Shown here: one piece after another, positions 43,023-52,000 of the stretch
Numbering within the stretch: position 1 is the stretch's first letter
How the letters are laid out: the number at the start of each line of letters is the position of its first letter
Assembly: GCA_964634325.1 (NCBI GenBank)
Contig: CAZWJF010000005.1
Location: 124,001-188,000, forward strand
DNA length: 64,000 nucleotides
DNA from: JAJXWB01 sp964634325
GTDB taxonomy: Bacteria > Pseudomonadota > Alphaproteobacteria > Rhizobiales > Beijerinckiaceae
Direction: 5' to 3'
The notes under the pieces: model-generated
The model's input: the letters and a program-made list of their open reading frames with translations, nothing else
What the model was told of the DNA's origin: nothing
Database searches by the model: none
Position numbers and translations under genes: made by a program

Positions 43023-43487
43023 ATGGAAGTCTGGTTCTACCATCTCCAGCGCCGTCCCCTCGAAAGCGCTTTGCCGGCGCTGGTCGCGCGTACGCGCGCC
43101 AACGGCTGGACCGCCGTCGTCCAGGCGACCAGCCCCGAGCGGCTCGCCGCGCTCGACGATCTCCTGTGGACCTACGACGACCAGTCTTTTCTCGCCCACG
43201 GCTCGGCGCGCGACGGCGACGGACCGATGCAGCCGGTCTGGCTGACGCTGGAACAGGACAATCCCAACGGGGCCGCCGTCCGATTTTTCGTGGATGGCGC
43301 CGACGCCATCGCGGCGCTCGCCGATCCGGCGGCCTGCCCGAAGGAACGCGCGATCATCCTGTTCGACGGCCGAGACGAAGACGCGCTGAACATCGCGCGT
43401 ATGCAATTTCGGCAGTTGCGCGAACAGGGATTCGCGCTGTCCTATTGGCGTCAGAACGACGAAGGGCGCTGGGAGAAGACGGCTTGA
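43023..43487 (+). CDS. holC: DNA polymerase III subunit chi
   Basis: 154 residues. MEVWFYHLQRRPLESALPALVARTRANGWTAVVQATSPERLAALDDLLWTYDDQSFLAHG is the usual start of chi, and the C-terminal RAIILFDGRDEDALNIARMQFRQLREQGFALSYWRQNDEGRWEK fits. Chi links the clamp loader with SSB. ATG at 43023; an earlier ATG at 43011 is possible, but the family begins near here. Coupled to the methyltransferase by a TTGA overlap. Confidence 0.9.
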   Translation: MEVWFYHLQRRPLESALPALVARTRANGWTAVVQATSPERLAALDDLLWTYDDQSFLAHGSARDGDGPMQPVWLTLEQDNPNGAAVRFFVDGADAIAALADPAACPKERAIILFDGRDEDALNIARMQFRQLREQGFALSYWRQNDEGRWEKTA

Positions 43488-44170
43488 CGGAGGATTTCGC
43501 GGCGCGCCGGGCCGCCGCCCGCAAGCGGCTGGACGCCATCGACCCCGCCAAGGCCGGCCGCCTCGACGACCCCTATCGTCGAGACTGGTTCAAAACCGTC
43601 TACGATCTCGCCGCTGACGATCCCGCCTGCGTTCCCTGGGCTGACGAAGCGGCGCATCCCTTGCTCGCCGACTGGCTCGGGCGTCATGATATCGCCGGGC
43701 TGCGCGCGCTAGACGTCGGTTGCGGTCTCGGCGACAACGCCGAGGCGCTTACCGCAGCAGGCGCGCGAACCAGCGCCTTCGATCTGTCGGAACGCGCGAT
43801 CGCCTGGGCGAAACGACGCTTTCCCGCGACGACGGTCGACTATCGCGCAGCCGATCTGTTCGACGCGCCCGAACAATGGCGAGGCGCTTTCGACCTCGTG
43901 CACGAGTGTTACACGCTTCAGGCCTTGCCGAACCAGTTGCTGCCGGAGGCCGGGCGCGCGCTCGCCTCGTTTCTTGCGCCGGGCGGGCGGATGCTGGTCA
44001 TCGCTCGCTCGCGTCCGAACCCGGCCGCGCCCAACGGCCCGCCCTGGCCCCTGTCGCAGGACGACATGAAGGCGCTGGCCTCCAACGGCTTGGCTATCGA
44101 GGAAATCGAGGAACTCGCGCCGGTCGACGAGCCGATGCACTGGCGCGCGCTCTACAGACGCGCCGCATGA
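43484..44170 (+). CDS. SAM-dependent methyltransferase with TTG start
   Basis: 228 residues. Class I methyltransferase: ALDVGCGLGDNAEALTAAGA is the SAM motif I, and FDLSERAIAWAKRRF is motif II. The acceptor is not recognisable. The frame has no early ATG or GTG; the TTG at 43484 overlaps the holC stop (TTGA) and follows GGAG, so a TTG start is the best reading. It ends by overlapping the MFS start (ATGA). Confidence 0.8.
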   Translation: MTEDFAARRAAARKRLDAIDPAKAGRLDDPYRRDWFKTVYDLAADDPACVPWADEAAHPLLADWLGRHDIAGLRALDVGCGLGDNAEALTAAGARTSAFDLSERAIAWAKRRFPATTVDYRAADLFDAPEQWRGAFDLVHECYTLQALPNQLLPEAGRALASFLAPGGRMLVIARSRPNPAAPNGPPWPLSQDDMKALASNGLAIEEIEELAPVDEPMHWRALYRRAA

Positions 44171-45339
44171 ACGAGCCCGCGCGCGCAGCCGATTTCATCG
44201 ACGACGCCGCACGCGGCGAGTTCTGGCGCATTGCGATCGGCATGTTCCTCGTGTCGTTCATGAACGCGCATTCGACGTTGCTGTCGATCATTTTCGCCCG
44301 CAACGGGCAAGACCTGCACTCAATCGGCGTGCTTCTGTCGTCACTGGCCGTCCCGGTCATTTTCTTCGCGCTGATCTCCGGCGAGTTCTCCGCGCGGATC
44401 GGCGTGCTGTGGACGTTGCGCCTGGCCATGGCGCTGACGATTCTCGGCTTCGCGTCGTTCTATTTCACCCGCGGCAGTTTCGGGGGCGCGCTGGCGTCGC
44501 GGCTGGTGCAAGGCGCGGGGCAGGGCCTGTTCCTTTCGGCGGCGATCACCTACGGACAGAGCCGTCTGACCCCGACGCGATTCTTGTTCCTGCTCGGCGT
44601 GTTCTCGGCGATGATGCCGCTCGCGCAGGCGGTCGGGCCGCCGTTCGGCGAATGGACGCTCGCCCGTTTCGGCGATCGCGACATCTTCGCGATCGCGACG
44701 GCGCCGGGTCTGCTTGGTCTCGCCCTGACCTTCGGCGTGCGCCCCATCGCCAAGCCGCCGCGCGTCGGACGGCTCGATCTTGTGGCGAGTTGGCGCGCCG
44801 AGTTGATCGAACCCTTGGCGGCGGTCGCTGTCGCTGGCGCCATGTTCGGTTTCGCCGTCGCCTATCTGGCGCCTGCGCTCGAAGCCCGCCACATCCCGCT
44901 CGCGGCCTTTTTCACCGCATCGACGCTGACAATGTTTGCGACGCGCGCGCTCGGCCTGCGGCGCGTCGAGGAAATCGCCCGCCGCTATCTCGTGGCGGCC
45001 GGCCTGACGCTCGAGGCGCTCGGCTTCGTCGCCGTATCGAGCGCGGGCGCGCACGCCTGGATTGTGGCGATCGGCGGCGTGCTGTTCGGCTTCGGCCACA
45101 GCATGATCTATCCCGTGCTGGCGGTCTGGGTCGCCCATGGCGTCGAACCAGCGCGGCGCGCGGGGCCGCAGGCCTGGCTCAACGCCTTCTTCAATGTCGG
45201 GATCTACGCGACGCCGCTGCCTGAAACCTGGCTGGTCGCGGGCTTCGGCTACGAATGGACGATGGTCGCGCTGTCGTGCCTTTGCCTCGTCACGGCGTGC
45301 TTGCTCACACTTCGCGGCTGGAGCGGAAGGCCTAGCTAG
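44167..45339 (+). CDS. MFS transporter
   Basis: 390 residues, about 12 hydrophobic segments beginning IAIGMFLVSFMNAHSTLLSIIF and ending AGFGYEWTMVALSCLCLVTACLLTL. No specific substrate motif. It shares a base-overlap with the methyltransferase (ATGA), so a methyltransferase-exporter pair is possible, e.g. for a methylated product; this is inference. Downstream the small protein at 45415 is separate. Confidence 0.8.
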   Translation: MNEPARAADFIDDAARGEFWRIAIGMFLVSFMNAHSTLLSIIFARNGQDLHSIGVLLSSLAVPVIFFALISGEFSARIGVLWTLRLAMALTILGFASFYFTRGSFGGALASRLVQGAGQGLFLSAAITYGQSRLTPTRFLFLLGVFSAMMPLAQAVGPPFGEWTLARFGDRDIFAIATAPGLLGLALTFGVRPIAKPPRVGRLDLVASWRAELIEPLAAVAVAGAMFGFAVAYLAPALEARHIPLAAFFTASTLTMFATRALGLRRVEEIARRYLVAAGLTLEALGFVAVSSAGAHAWIVAIGGVLFGFGHSMIYPVLAVWVAHGVEPARRAGPQAWLNAFFNVGIYATPLPETWLVAGFGYEWTMVALSCLCLVTACLLTLRGWSGRPS

Positions 45340-45414
45340 AATGTCGGCCGTTCAGGCGCGGTTAAGGTGACCGGCGCGCATGATGCGGCGTCTGAACAAG
45401 GAAGGAGACTCGTC

Positions 45415-45687
45415 ATGTCAAAGGCACGATTGATCCTCGCCGCCGCAGCGCTCTCGCTCGGCGCCGCGTTCTTCGCCGCAGCCCCTGCGAGCGCGGCGCC
45501 AATGGCCGATCGCGGCGTGACAGAGGCGATCCATCAGGACCAGCTCAAGGCCGAGCAGGCCCGCCTCGTCTGCAACGCCTGGGGTCGCTGCTGGCGAACC
45601 GGACCGCGCTACTACGCGCGTCCGATGTATCGCCGCGCCCCGCGCGTGGTCTGCAACGCCTGGGGCCGTTGCTGGCGTCGCTGGTGA
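45415..45687 (+). CDS. Small secreted protein with two VCNAWGRCWR repeats
   Basis: 90 residues. Signal peptide MSKARLILAAAALSLGAAFFAAAPASAA; the mature part has VCNAWGRCWR at about 60-69 and again near the C-terminus, separated by an Arg/Tyr-rich stretch. Four cysteines, two in each repeat. RBS AAGGAAGGAG is strong at the ATG at 45415. The family is not recognised; similar short Cys/Trp-repeat exported proteins occur in Rhizobiales genomes, from memory. Confidence 0.7.
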   Translation: MSKARLILAAAALSLGAAFFAAAPASAAPMADRGVTEAIHQDQLKAEQARLVCNAWGRCWRTGPRYYARPMYRRAPRVVCNAWGRCWRRW

Positions 45688-45690
45688 CAG

Positions 45691-47544
45691 TCAGGCGCTC
45701 TCCGCTTCGACGGAGAGCGCCAGCCATTCTTCCTCGGCTGAGGCCAGTGCGGCTGCAAGTTCGCCGCGCTGGTTCGCCAGCGCCGCCGCTTTCTGCGGAT
45801 CGCGCAGGAACGCGGAGCCGTCCGCCAGCGTCTCGTCGATCCGCGCGATGAGATCGGCGAACTTTCCGATGCGCTCTTCCACCGCCTGAATCTTTTTCTG
45901 AGAGACGCCGCGCTTCTCTCTGACCGGATTCGCTTTTTTATCGTTCGCCTTGACCGATTTGGCGGTCGCGTCGCCCCCGCGCGCCTTTTGAAGCACGAGC
46001 TTGGTGTAATCGTCGATGTCGCCGTCGAACTCCTTCACGGCCCCGTCAGCGACGATCCACAAGCGATCGGCGCAGGCCTCGAGCAGGTAGCGATCGTGCG
46101 ACACGAGGACGACCGCGCCCTCGTAATCGTTGATCGCCTCGACCAGCGCCGCACGTGAATCGATGTCGAGATGGTTGGTCGGCTCGTCGAGGATGATGAG
46201 TTGCGGCGCATGGAACGTCGACAGACCCATCAGCAACCGCGCCTTCTCGCCGCCGGACAGGGATTCGACGCGCGTATCGGCGCGCTCGCCGGAAAAGCCC
46301 ATCTGCGCTGCGCGCGCCCGCACCCGCGATTCCGGCGCATCCGGCATCAGGCGCGCCACGGCGCGATAAGGCGTGTCGGTGAGATCGAGATCGTCGACCT
46401 GGTGTTGCGCGAAGAAGCCGACCTCCAGCTTGGTCGCGCGCACGATCTCGCCGCCCATCGGCTGTAGCCGTCCGGCCAGAAGTTTCGCGAACGTCGATTT
46501 GCCGTTGCCGTTGGCGCCGAGCAGGCCGATGCGATCATCGTTGCTCAAAGACAGATTGAGGCGCGAGAGCACGACGCGCTCGTCGTAGCCGACCGAAGCG
46601 CGCTCCATGGCGATGATCGGCGGCGAGAGTTGCTTGTCCGGCGAAGGCAGGTGGATCGGCAAGACGTCCGTATCGACGACCGCCGTCACGGCCTCCATCT
46701 TTTCGAGCATCTTGAGGCGCGATTGCGCCTGCCGCGCCTTGGTGGCCTTCGCGCGAAACCGATCGACGAAGGCTTGCAGATGCTTGCGCTTGTCCTCCTG
46801 CTTCTTCGCGGCTTTGGCCTGCAACGCCATCATCTCGCGCCGCTGCTTTTCGAAACTGGAGTAGTTGCCCTTCCACAGCGTCAGTTTTGCGCGGTCGAGA
46901 TGCAGGATGTGGTCGCACACGGCGTCGAGCAGGTCGCGATCGTGCGAAATGACGATGGCGGTGGCCGGATAAGTCTTGAGATGCTCGACCAGCCAGAGCG
47001 CGCCCTCAAGATCAAGGTAGTTGGTCGGCTCGTCGAGCAGCAGAAGATCAGGTTGCGTGAACAGAACGGCGGCGAGCGCGACGCGCATTCGCCAGCCGCC
47101 CGAGAATTCCGATAGCGCGCGGTTCTGCGCGGCCTCGTCGAAGCCGAGGCCGGACAGGATTCGCGCCGCCCGCGCCGGCGCGGAATGGGCGTCGATGTCG
47201 GCGAGGCGCGCATGGATTTCGGCGATGCGGTGCGGATCGTGCGCGGTCTCCGCCTCGTGCAGCAAGTCCGCGCGTTCCGTGTCGGCGGCCAGCACGAAAT
47301 CGACCAGCTTCGTCGGGCCGCCCGGCGCCTCCTGTTCGACGCGGCCCATTTTCGCGCGCCGGGGCAGGGTTATGGTCCCGCTCTCCGCCGCGATCTCGCC
47401 CGCGATCAAGCGGAACAGCGTCGTCTTGCCCGCGCCGTTGCGCCCGACGAAACCGACGTGCGCCCCTTCCGGAATCTGCGCGCTCGCCGCGTCGAACAGC
47501 ATGCGGGGTCCGAGGCGGTAGGTCAGGTCCGTAATCGTCGTCAT
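45691..47544 (-). CDS. ABC-F family ATPase (Uup-like)
   Basis: 617 residues. Two ABC domains: Walker A GRNGAGKTTLFRL and GANGNGKSTFAKL, signature LSGGEKARLLMGL, linker with charged arginine/lysine helix (RREMMALQAKAAKKQEDKRK). No membrane segments, so not an exporter. ABC-F proteins act on the ribosome (Uup, EttA, antibiotic-resistance types); the C-terminal coiled coil (VREKRGVSQKKIQAVEERIGKFADLIARIDET) resembles Uup. The start at 47544 is the first Met (MTTITDLTYRLG). Confidence 0.9.
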   Translation of the reverse strand: MTTITDLTYRLGPRMLFDAASAQIPEGAHVGFVGRNGAGKTTLFRLIAGEIAAESGTITLPRRAKMGRVEQEAPGGPTKLVDFVLAADTERADLLHEAETAHDPHRIAEIHARLADIDAHSAPARAARILSGLGFDEAAQNRALSEFSGGWRMRVALAAVLFTQPDLLLLDEPTNYLDLEGALWLVEHLKTYPATAIVISHDRDLLDAVCDHILHLDRAKLTLWKGNYSSFEKQRREMMALQAKAAKKQEDKRKHLQAFVDRFRAKATKARQAQSRLKMLEKMEAVTAVVDTDVLPIHLPSPDKQLSPPIIAMERASVGYDERVVLSRLNLSLSNDDRIGLLGANGNGKSTFAKLLAGRLQPMGGEIVRATKLEVGFFAQHQVDDLDLTDTPYRAVARLMPDAPESRVRARAAQMGFSGERADTRVESLSGGEKARLLMGLSTFHAPQLIILDEPTNHLDIDSRAALVEAINDYEGAVVLVSHDRYLLEACADRLWIVADGAVKEFDGDIDDYTKLVLQKARGGDATAKSVKANDKKANPVREKRGVSQKKIQAVEERIGKFADLIARIDETLADGSAFLRDPQKAAALANQRGELAAALASAEEEWLALSVEAESA

Positions 47545-47554
47545 GGCCGCGCTC

Positions 47555-48472
47555 TTATGCCGACGCCGCCTGCCCGACGCAACGCCGCGCGCTCGCCCGG
47601 ATCACGCCGGCCAGAACCTCGATCGCCCGCTTGCGCGGCATGTCGCGGCGATAGACCAGCCGCACCCGGCGCGCGACGTTCTCGCCCTTCAGCGGCACGG
47701 CGGCGAGCCCGCTCTTGTCACGCCACCCGACGGCGGCCATCTGCGGGGCCAGCGTCAGCCCATGTCCCGCAGCCGCCATGTTGAGCAGCGTCTCGAGGCT
47801 CGCCGCGCGCACATCCGCAGAGGCTCCGCCGCCGAGTTCGGGATGTCCGCATAAATCGAGGGCTTGGTCGCGCAGGCAATGGCCGTCGGCCAGCAGCAGC
47901 AGGCCGCGCGGATCGATCTCGTCCACCCGTACGGATTTCCGCTTCGCGAATGGATGGCCCAACGGCGCCATCAGCAAGAACGGCTCGTCGTAGAGGTCGA
48001 CCGCGGCGAAGCGCTCGGAGGGCGGCTCGGTCGCGATGATCGCGGCGTCGAGCTTTCCGTCCGCGAGCAGTGGAAGCAAATGCGCGGTCAGATCCTCGAT
48101 CAGGCGGATCGGCGCCTTCGGCAGCTCCTGTGCGGCGGCAGGCAATAAACATGGCGTGAGATACGGCCCTATCGTCGCGATCACCCCGAGCCGGATCGGC
48201 CCGTCCAGCGGGTCGCGCGAGGCCAGGGCCGCAGCCTTGATATCGTCGGCGGCGCTGACGGCGCGTCGGGCGTGGGCGACGATCGACTCGCCGGCGTCCG
48301 TCAGCCGGGCGACGCGGCCGTCGCGTTCGAATATCTGAACGCCGAGCTCCTCCTCGAGCTTGAGAATTTGCCCGCTCAGCGTCGGCTGGCTGACGTTGCA
48401 GGCGGCGGCGGCCTTGCCGAACTGACCGAGATCGGCGACCGCGACGAGGTAGTGAAGATCGCGCAGGTTCAT
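47555..48472 (-). CDS. oxyR: OxyR-type LysR regulator
   Basis: 305 residues. N-terminal HTH MNLRDLHYLVAVADLGQFGKAAAACNVSQPTLSGQILKLEEELG. The peroxide-sensing pair lies at Cys199 and Cys208 in GHCLRDQALDLC, numbered exactly as in E. coli OxyR, so peroxide sensing is well supported. Divergent from katG, which it very probably activates. Confidence 0.93.
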   Translation of the reverse strand: MNLRDLHYLVAVADLGQFGKAAAACNVSQPTLSGQILKLEEELGVQIFERDGRVARLTDAGESIVAHARRAVSAADDIKAAALASRDPLDGPIRLGVIATIGPYLTPCLLPAAAQELPKAPIRLIEDLTAHLLPLLADGKLDAAIIATEPPSERFAAVDLYDEPFLLMAPLGHPFAKRKSVRVDEIDPRGLLLLADGHCLRDQALDLCGHPELGGGASADVRAASLETLLNMAAAGHGLTLAPQMAAVGWRDKSGLAAVPLKGENVARRVRLVYRRDMPRKRAIEVLAGVIRASARRCVGQAASA

Positions 48473-48582
48473 CGTTCATCGGCATAACCGATCATCAAAT
48501 TCGAAACAATCGATTTCACCTATTCTCAATCGCTGACTAACCTGCCCTCGATTTCAGTTCCGACAGAAAGAGGGAGCAGAAC
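48473..48582. promoter_or_regulatory. oxyR-katG divergent promoter region
   Basis: 110 bases between the divergent starts. It is less GC-rich than the rest. An AT-rich part around 48513-48530 contains CACCTATTCT and short inverted pieces that may belong to an OxyR site (pattern ATAG-N7-CTAT in E. coli); I could not fit a full four-part site. Confidence 0.5.
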
Positions 48583-50751
48583 ATGGAAACCAAGACCACC
48601 GCTGGCAAATGCCCCGTCATGCACGGAGGGCTCACCTCCGCCTCGATGGCGAACCAGGATTGGTGGCCGAAGGCCCTCAATCTCGACATCCTCCACCAGC
48701 ACGACGCCAAGACGAACCCCTTGGGGCCCGCATTCGACTATCGCGAGGAGCTGAAGAAGCTCGATGTCGCGGCGCTCAAAGCCGACCTGAAGGCGCTCAT
48801 GACCGACAGCCAGGATTGGTGGCCGGCCGACTGGGGGCACTACGGCGGCCTGATGATCCGCATGGCCTGGCATTCGGCCGGCACCTATCGCATCGCCGAC
48901 GGCCGCGGCGGCGGCGGCAAGGGCGCCCAGCGCTTCGCGCCGCTCAATTCATGGCCGGACAACGCCAACCTCGACAAGGCGCGCCGCCTGCTGTGGCCCA
49001 TCAAGAAGAAATACGGCAATCGGATCAGCTGGGCGGACCTGATGATCCTGGCCGGCAACATGGCCTACGAGTCGATGGGTCTGAAGACCTTCGGCTTCGG
49101 CTTCGGCCGCGAGGACATCTGGCATCCCGAAAAGGACACCTACTGGGGTTCCGAGAAGGAATGGCTCGCCCCGACCGGCGCCGCCGGCAGCCGCTATTCC
49201 GGCGAACGCGATCTCGAAAACCCGCTCGCCGCCGTGATGATGGGCCTCATCTACGTCAATCCGGAAGGCGTCGACGGCAAGCCGGATCCGTTGAAGACCG
49301 CGCGCGACATGCGTGTGACCTTCGCCCGCATGGCGATGAACGACGAGGAGACAGTCGCGCTGACCGCCGGCGGACACACAGTCGGCAAGGCGCACGGCAA
49401 TGGCAGTGCAGCCAACCTTGGCGCCGCGCCGGAAGGCGCTGATATCGCGGAGCAGGGCCTCGGCTGGAACAACCACGTCTCGCGCGGCGTCGCCGGCGAT
49501 TCCGTGACGAGCGGCCTCGAAGGCGCGTGGACCACGCATCCGACGCAGTGGGACAACGGCTTCTTCGACATGCTGTTCGGTCATGAGTGGGAGCTGCGCA
49601 AGAGCCCGGCCGGCGCCTGGCAGTGGGAGCCGAAGAGCATCCAGGAAGAGGACAAGCCCCTCGACTCCGAGAACCCGAAGGTGCGTCGAAATCCGATGAT
49701 GACCGACGCCGACATGGCGCTGAAGCTCGACCCGGACTATCGCAAGATTTCCGAGCGCTTCCACAAGGACCCGGCCTATTTCTCAGAAACTTTCGCCCGC
49801 GCCTGGTTCAAGCTGACCCATCGCGACATGGGCCCGAAGTCCCGCTATTTCGGCCCGGACGTGCCCAAGGAAGACCTGATCTGGCAGGATCCGGTTCCCG
49901 CCGGTCGCGGGGACTACGACGTCGCGGCCCTCAAGGCGAAGATCGCCGCCAGCGAGCTCAGCGTCGCCGACATGGTCGCGACCGCCTGGGACAGCGCGCG
50001 CACTTTCCGCCATTCGGACAAGCGCGGCGGCGCCAATGGCGCGCGCATTCGCCTCGCACCCCAGAAGGACTGGGAGGGCAATGAGCCGGCCCGTCTCGCC
50101 CGGGTGCTCGGCGTGCTTCAGCCGCTCGCGGATGCAGCCGGCGCCAGTCTGGCCGATACGATCGTGCTCGCCGGCAATGTCGGCGTCGAGAAGGCGGCCA
50201 GGGCCGGCGGCGTCGAGATCGCCGTTCCCTTCGCGCCCGGCCGCGGCGACGCGACCGCCGAAACGACCGATGTCGAGTCGTTCGAGGTGCTGGAGCCGTT
50301 GCACGACGGCTATCGCAACTGGCTGAAGAAGGACTACGTCGTCAGCGCGGAAGAGATGATGCTCGACCGCACGCAGCTCATGGGCCTCACCGCTTGCGAG
50401 ATGACGGCGCTGGTCGGCGGCATGCGCGTGATCGGCGCCAATCACGGCGGCACCAAACATGGCGTCTTCACCGATCGCGAAGGCGCGCTGACGACCGACT
50501 TCTTCGTCAACCTGACCGATATGGCCTATGCGTGGAGGCCGGCCGGCGACGGTCTTTACGAGCTTCGCGACCGCAAGACGGGCGCGACCAAGTGGACAGC
50601 GACGCGCGTCGATCTCGTCTTCGGCTCCAATTCGATCCTGCGCGCCTACGCCGAGGTCTATGCGCAGGACGACAGTAAGCAAAAGTTCGTGCAAGACTTC
50701 GTCGCCGCCTGGACCAAGGTGATGAACGCCGATCGCTACGATCTCGTTTGA
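48583..50751 (+). CDS. katG: Catalase-peroxidase
   Basis: 722 residues. Distal site Arg93, Trp96 and His97 in MIRMAWHSAGTYR; a Tyr in LIYVNPEGV and a Met in FARMAMND complete the Met-Tyr-Trp adduct; proximal His in the motif LTAGGHTVGKAHG. It removes hydrogen peroxide. RBS AGAGGGAGC before the ATG. Divergent from oxyR. Confidence 0.96.
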   Translation: METKTTAGKCPVMHGGLTSASMANQDWWPKALNLDILHQHDAKTNPLGPAFDYREELKKLDVAALKADLKALMTDSQDWWPADWGHYGGLMIRMAWHSAGTYRIADGRGGGGKGAQRFAPLNSWPDNANLDKARRLLWPIKKKYGNRISWADLMILAGNMAYESMGLKTFGFGFGREDIWHPEKDTYWGSEKEWLAPTGAAGSRYSGERDLENPLAAVMMGLIYVNPEGVDGKPDPLKTARDMRVTFARMAMNDEETVALTAGGHTVGKAHGNGSAANLGAAPEGADIAEQGLGWNNHVSRGVAGDSVTSGLEGAWTTHPTQWDNGFFDMLFGHEWELRKSPAGAWQWEPKSIQEEDKPLDSENPKVRRNPMMTDADMALKLDPDYRKISERFHKDPAYFSETFARAWFKLTHRDMGPKSRYFGPDVPKEDLIWQDPVPAGRGDYDVAALKAKIAASELSVADMVATAWDSARTFRHSDKRGGANGARIRLAPQKDWEGNEPARLARVLGVLQPLADAAGASLADTIVLAGNVGVEKAARAGGVEIAVPFAPGRGDATAETTDVESFEVLEPLHDGYRNWLKKDYVVSAEEMMLDRTQLMGLTACEMTALVGGMRVIGANHGGTKHGVFTDREGALTTDFFVNLTDMAYAWRPAGDGLYELRDRKTGATKWTATRVDLVFGSNSILRAYAEVYAQDDSKQKFVQDFVAAWTKVMNADRYDLV

Positions 50752-50874
50752 TCGAAGGTCCCGAGACTGCAAGGGACGGCGCGCCGGGAGACCGACGCGC
50801 CGATTTGCCTGTCTGCGCCGGCGCCGGTATAAGCGCGCCGCAATTCAACGGTTTCGAAGAAAGACGAGAGCCCC

Positions 50875-51297
50875 ATGGCGACCGAACGCACCTTTTCCAT
50901 CATCAAGCCCGACGCGACGCGCCGTAACCTCACCGGCAAGATCAACGCGCTGATCGAGGGCGCGGGGCTGCGCATCGTCGCCCAGAAGCGCGTGCACATG
51001 ACCCGCGCGCAGGCCGAGACCTTCTACGCCGTCCACAAGGAGCGCCCGTTCTTCGGCGAACTCGTCGAGCAGATGTCGGCCGCCCCTGTCGTCGTGCAGG
51101 TGCTCGAAGGCGACAACGCCATCAAGCGCTATCGCGACGTGATGGGCGCGACCAACCCGGAGAAGGCCGACCCCGGCACGATCCGCAAGGAATTCGCGTT
51201 GAACATGGGCGAGAACTCCGTGCATGGCTCCGACGCGCCGGAGACGGCGGCGATCGAAATCGCACAATGGTTCTCCGGCAACGAAATCGTCGGCTGA
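50875..51297 (+). CDS. ndk: Nucleoside diphosphate kinase
   Basis: 140 residues. Catalytic His117 in NSVHGSDAPETAAIEI, the family signature. Phosphorylates NDPs from ATP. ATG at 50875; a strong intrinsic terminator follows. It stands alone between katG and the convergent globin gene. Confidence 0.97.
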   Translation: MATERTFSIIKPDATRRNLTGKINALIEGAGLRIVAQKRVHMTRAQAETFYAVHKERPFFGELVEQMSAAPVVVQVLEGDNAIKRYRDVMGATNPEKADPGTIRKEFALNMGENSVHGSDAPETAAIEIAQWFSGNEIVG

Positions 51298-51320
51298 GGC
51301 GAGCGTCGCTCGAACGAAAG

Positions 51321-51352
51321 CGGCCCGGCCTTGCGCCGGGCCGTTTTGTTTT
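51321..51352 (+). terminator. Rho-independent terminator of ndk
   Basis: CGGCCCGGC (51321-51329), loop CTTGC, GCCGGGCCG (51335-51343), then TTTTGTTTTG. Lies 24 bases after the ndk stop. Confidence 0.92.
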
Positions 51353-51367
51353 GCAAGCGTCCAGCGC

Positions 51368-51790
51368 TTACTCGAGGGCCGTCGCCTCGTGCTGCGCGCC
51401 GCGCATTTCGTTTGCGATCATGTCGTAGGTCGAATCCCAGGCCGACGCGACCTCCTGCGACCAGTTCTCCTTGAGCCTCTCCGCCAGCGTGGCGAGCAGC
51501 GCCTGTTTGAACGTGTCGTAATAGGCGTCCTGCACGCCGAACTTCGCATGCTTGCGGCCAAGGTCGCGAACCATCGACAGCAGACTATCGGGCGCGCGCA
51601 GATTGCTGACGACATAGGCCAGCACCTGAATCAGACGCATGGGCTGGCCGGCGGCGTCATGGACGAACAGCGCGCGGAGCGAGGGGTCCATGTCGAACAA
51701 CCGGTCGTAGAAGCGCTCGCCGATCTCGGCCGTGACCGGTCCGAGCCGCAGAAACGAGTCTTCGACCAGTACGGCCTGTTCCGGCGTCAA
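51368..51790 (-). CDS. Single-domain bacterial haemoglobin (globin)
   Basis: 140 residues beginning at a TTG (51790, MTPEQAVLVEDSF). Globin helices with the proximal His81 in GRKHAKFGV and the CD-region Phe in LRALFVHDAAGQ. Resembles Vitreoscilla-type haemoglobins that bind oxygen and detoxify nitric oxide; no FAD/NAD domain is present, so it is not a flavohaemoglobin. TTG was chosen as the only start that gives the normal length; no ATG or GTG was seen close upstream in the frame. Converges with ndk. Confidence 0.8.
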   Translation of the reverse strand: MTPEQAVLVEDSFLRLGPVTAEIGERFYDRLFDMDPSLRALFVHDAAGQPMRLIQVLAYVVSNLRAPDSLLSMVRDLGRKHAKFGVQDAYYDTFKQALLATLAERLKENWSQEVASAWDSTYDMIANEMRGAQHEATALE

Positions 51791-52000
51791 TTTCGGCTCC
51801 CACGGCTTGTGCAGCGTCGCCGCGCCATCCGGGCGATGACCTCCGCAATGTTGCCGCGATAAGCAATTGGCGGAAAGTGCAAAATCTCACGAAATCGGGC
51901 AACAGCAGGCTTTTTCCCTGGCCAAATGGCTAAGCTCGCGCCGCTTCCGAGTTGCCCATAGCTGTCCGTGCGGCGATCATGCCGCGCGAAAGGAGCCGCG

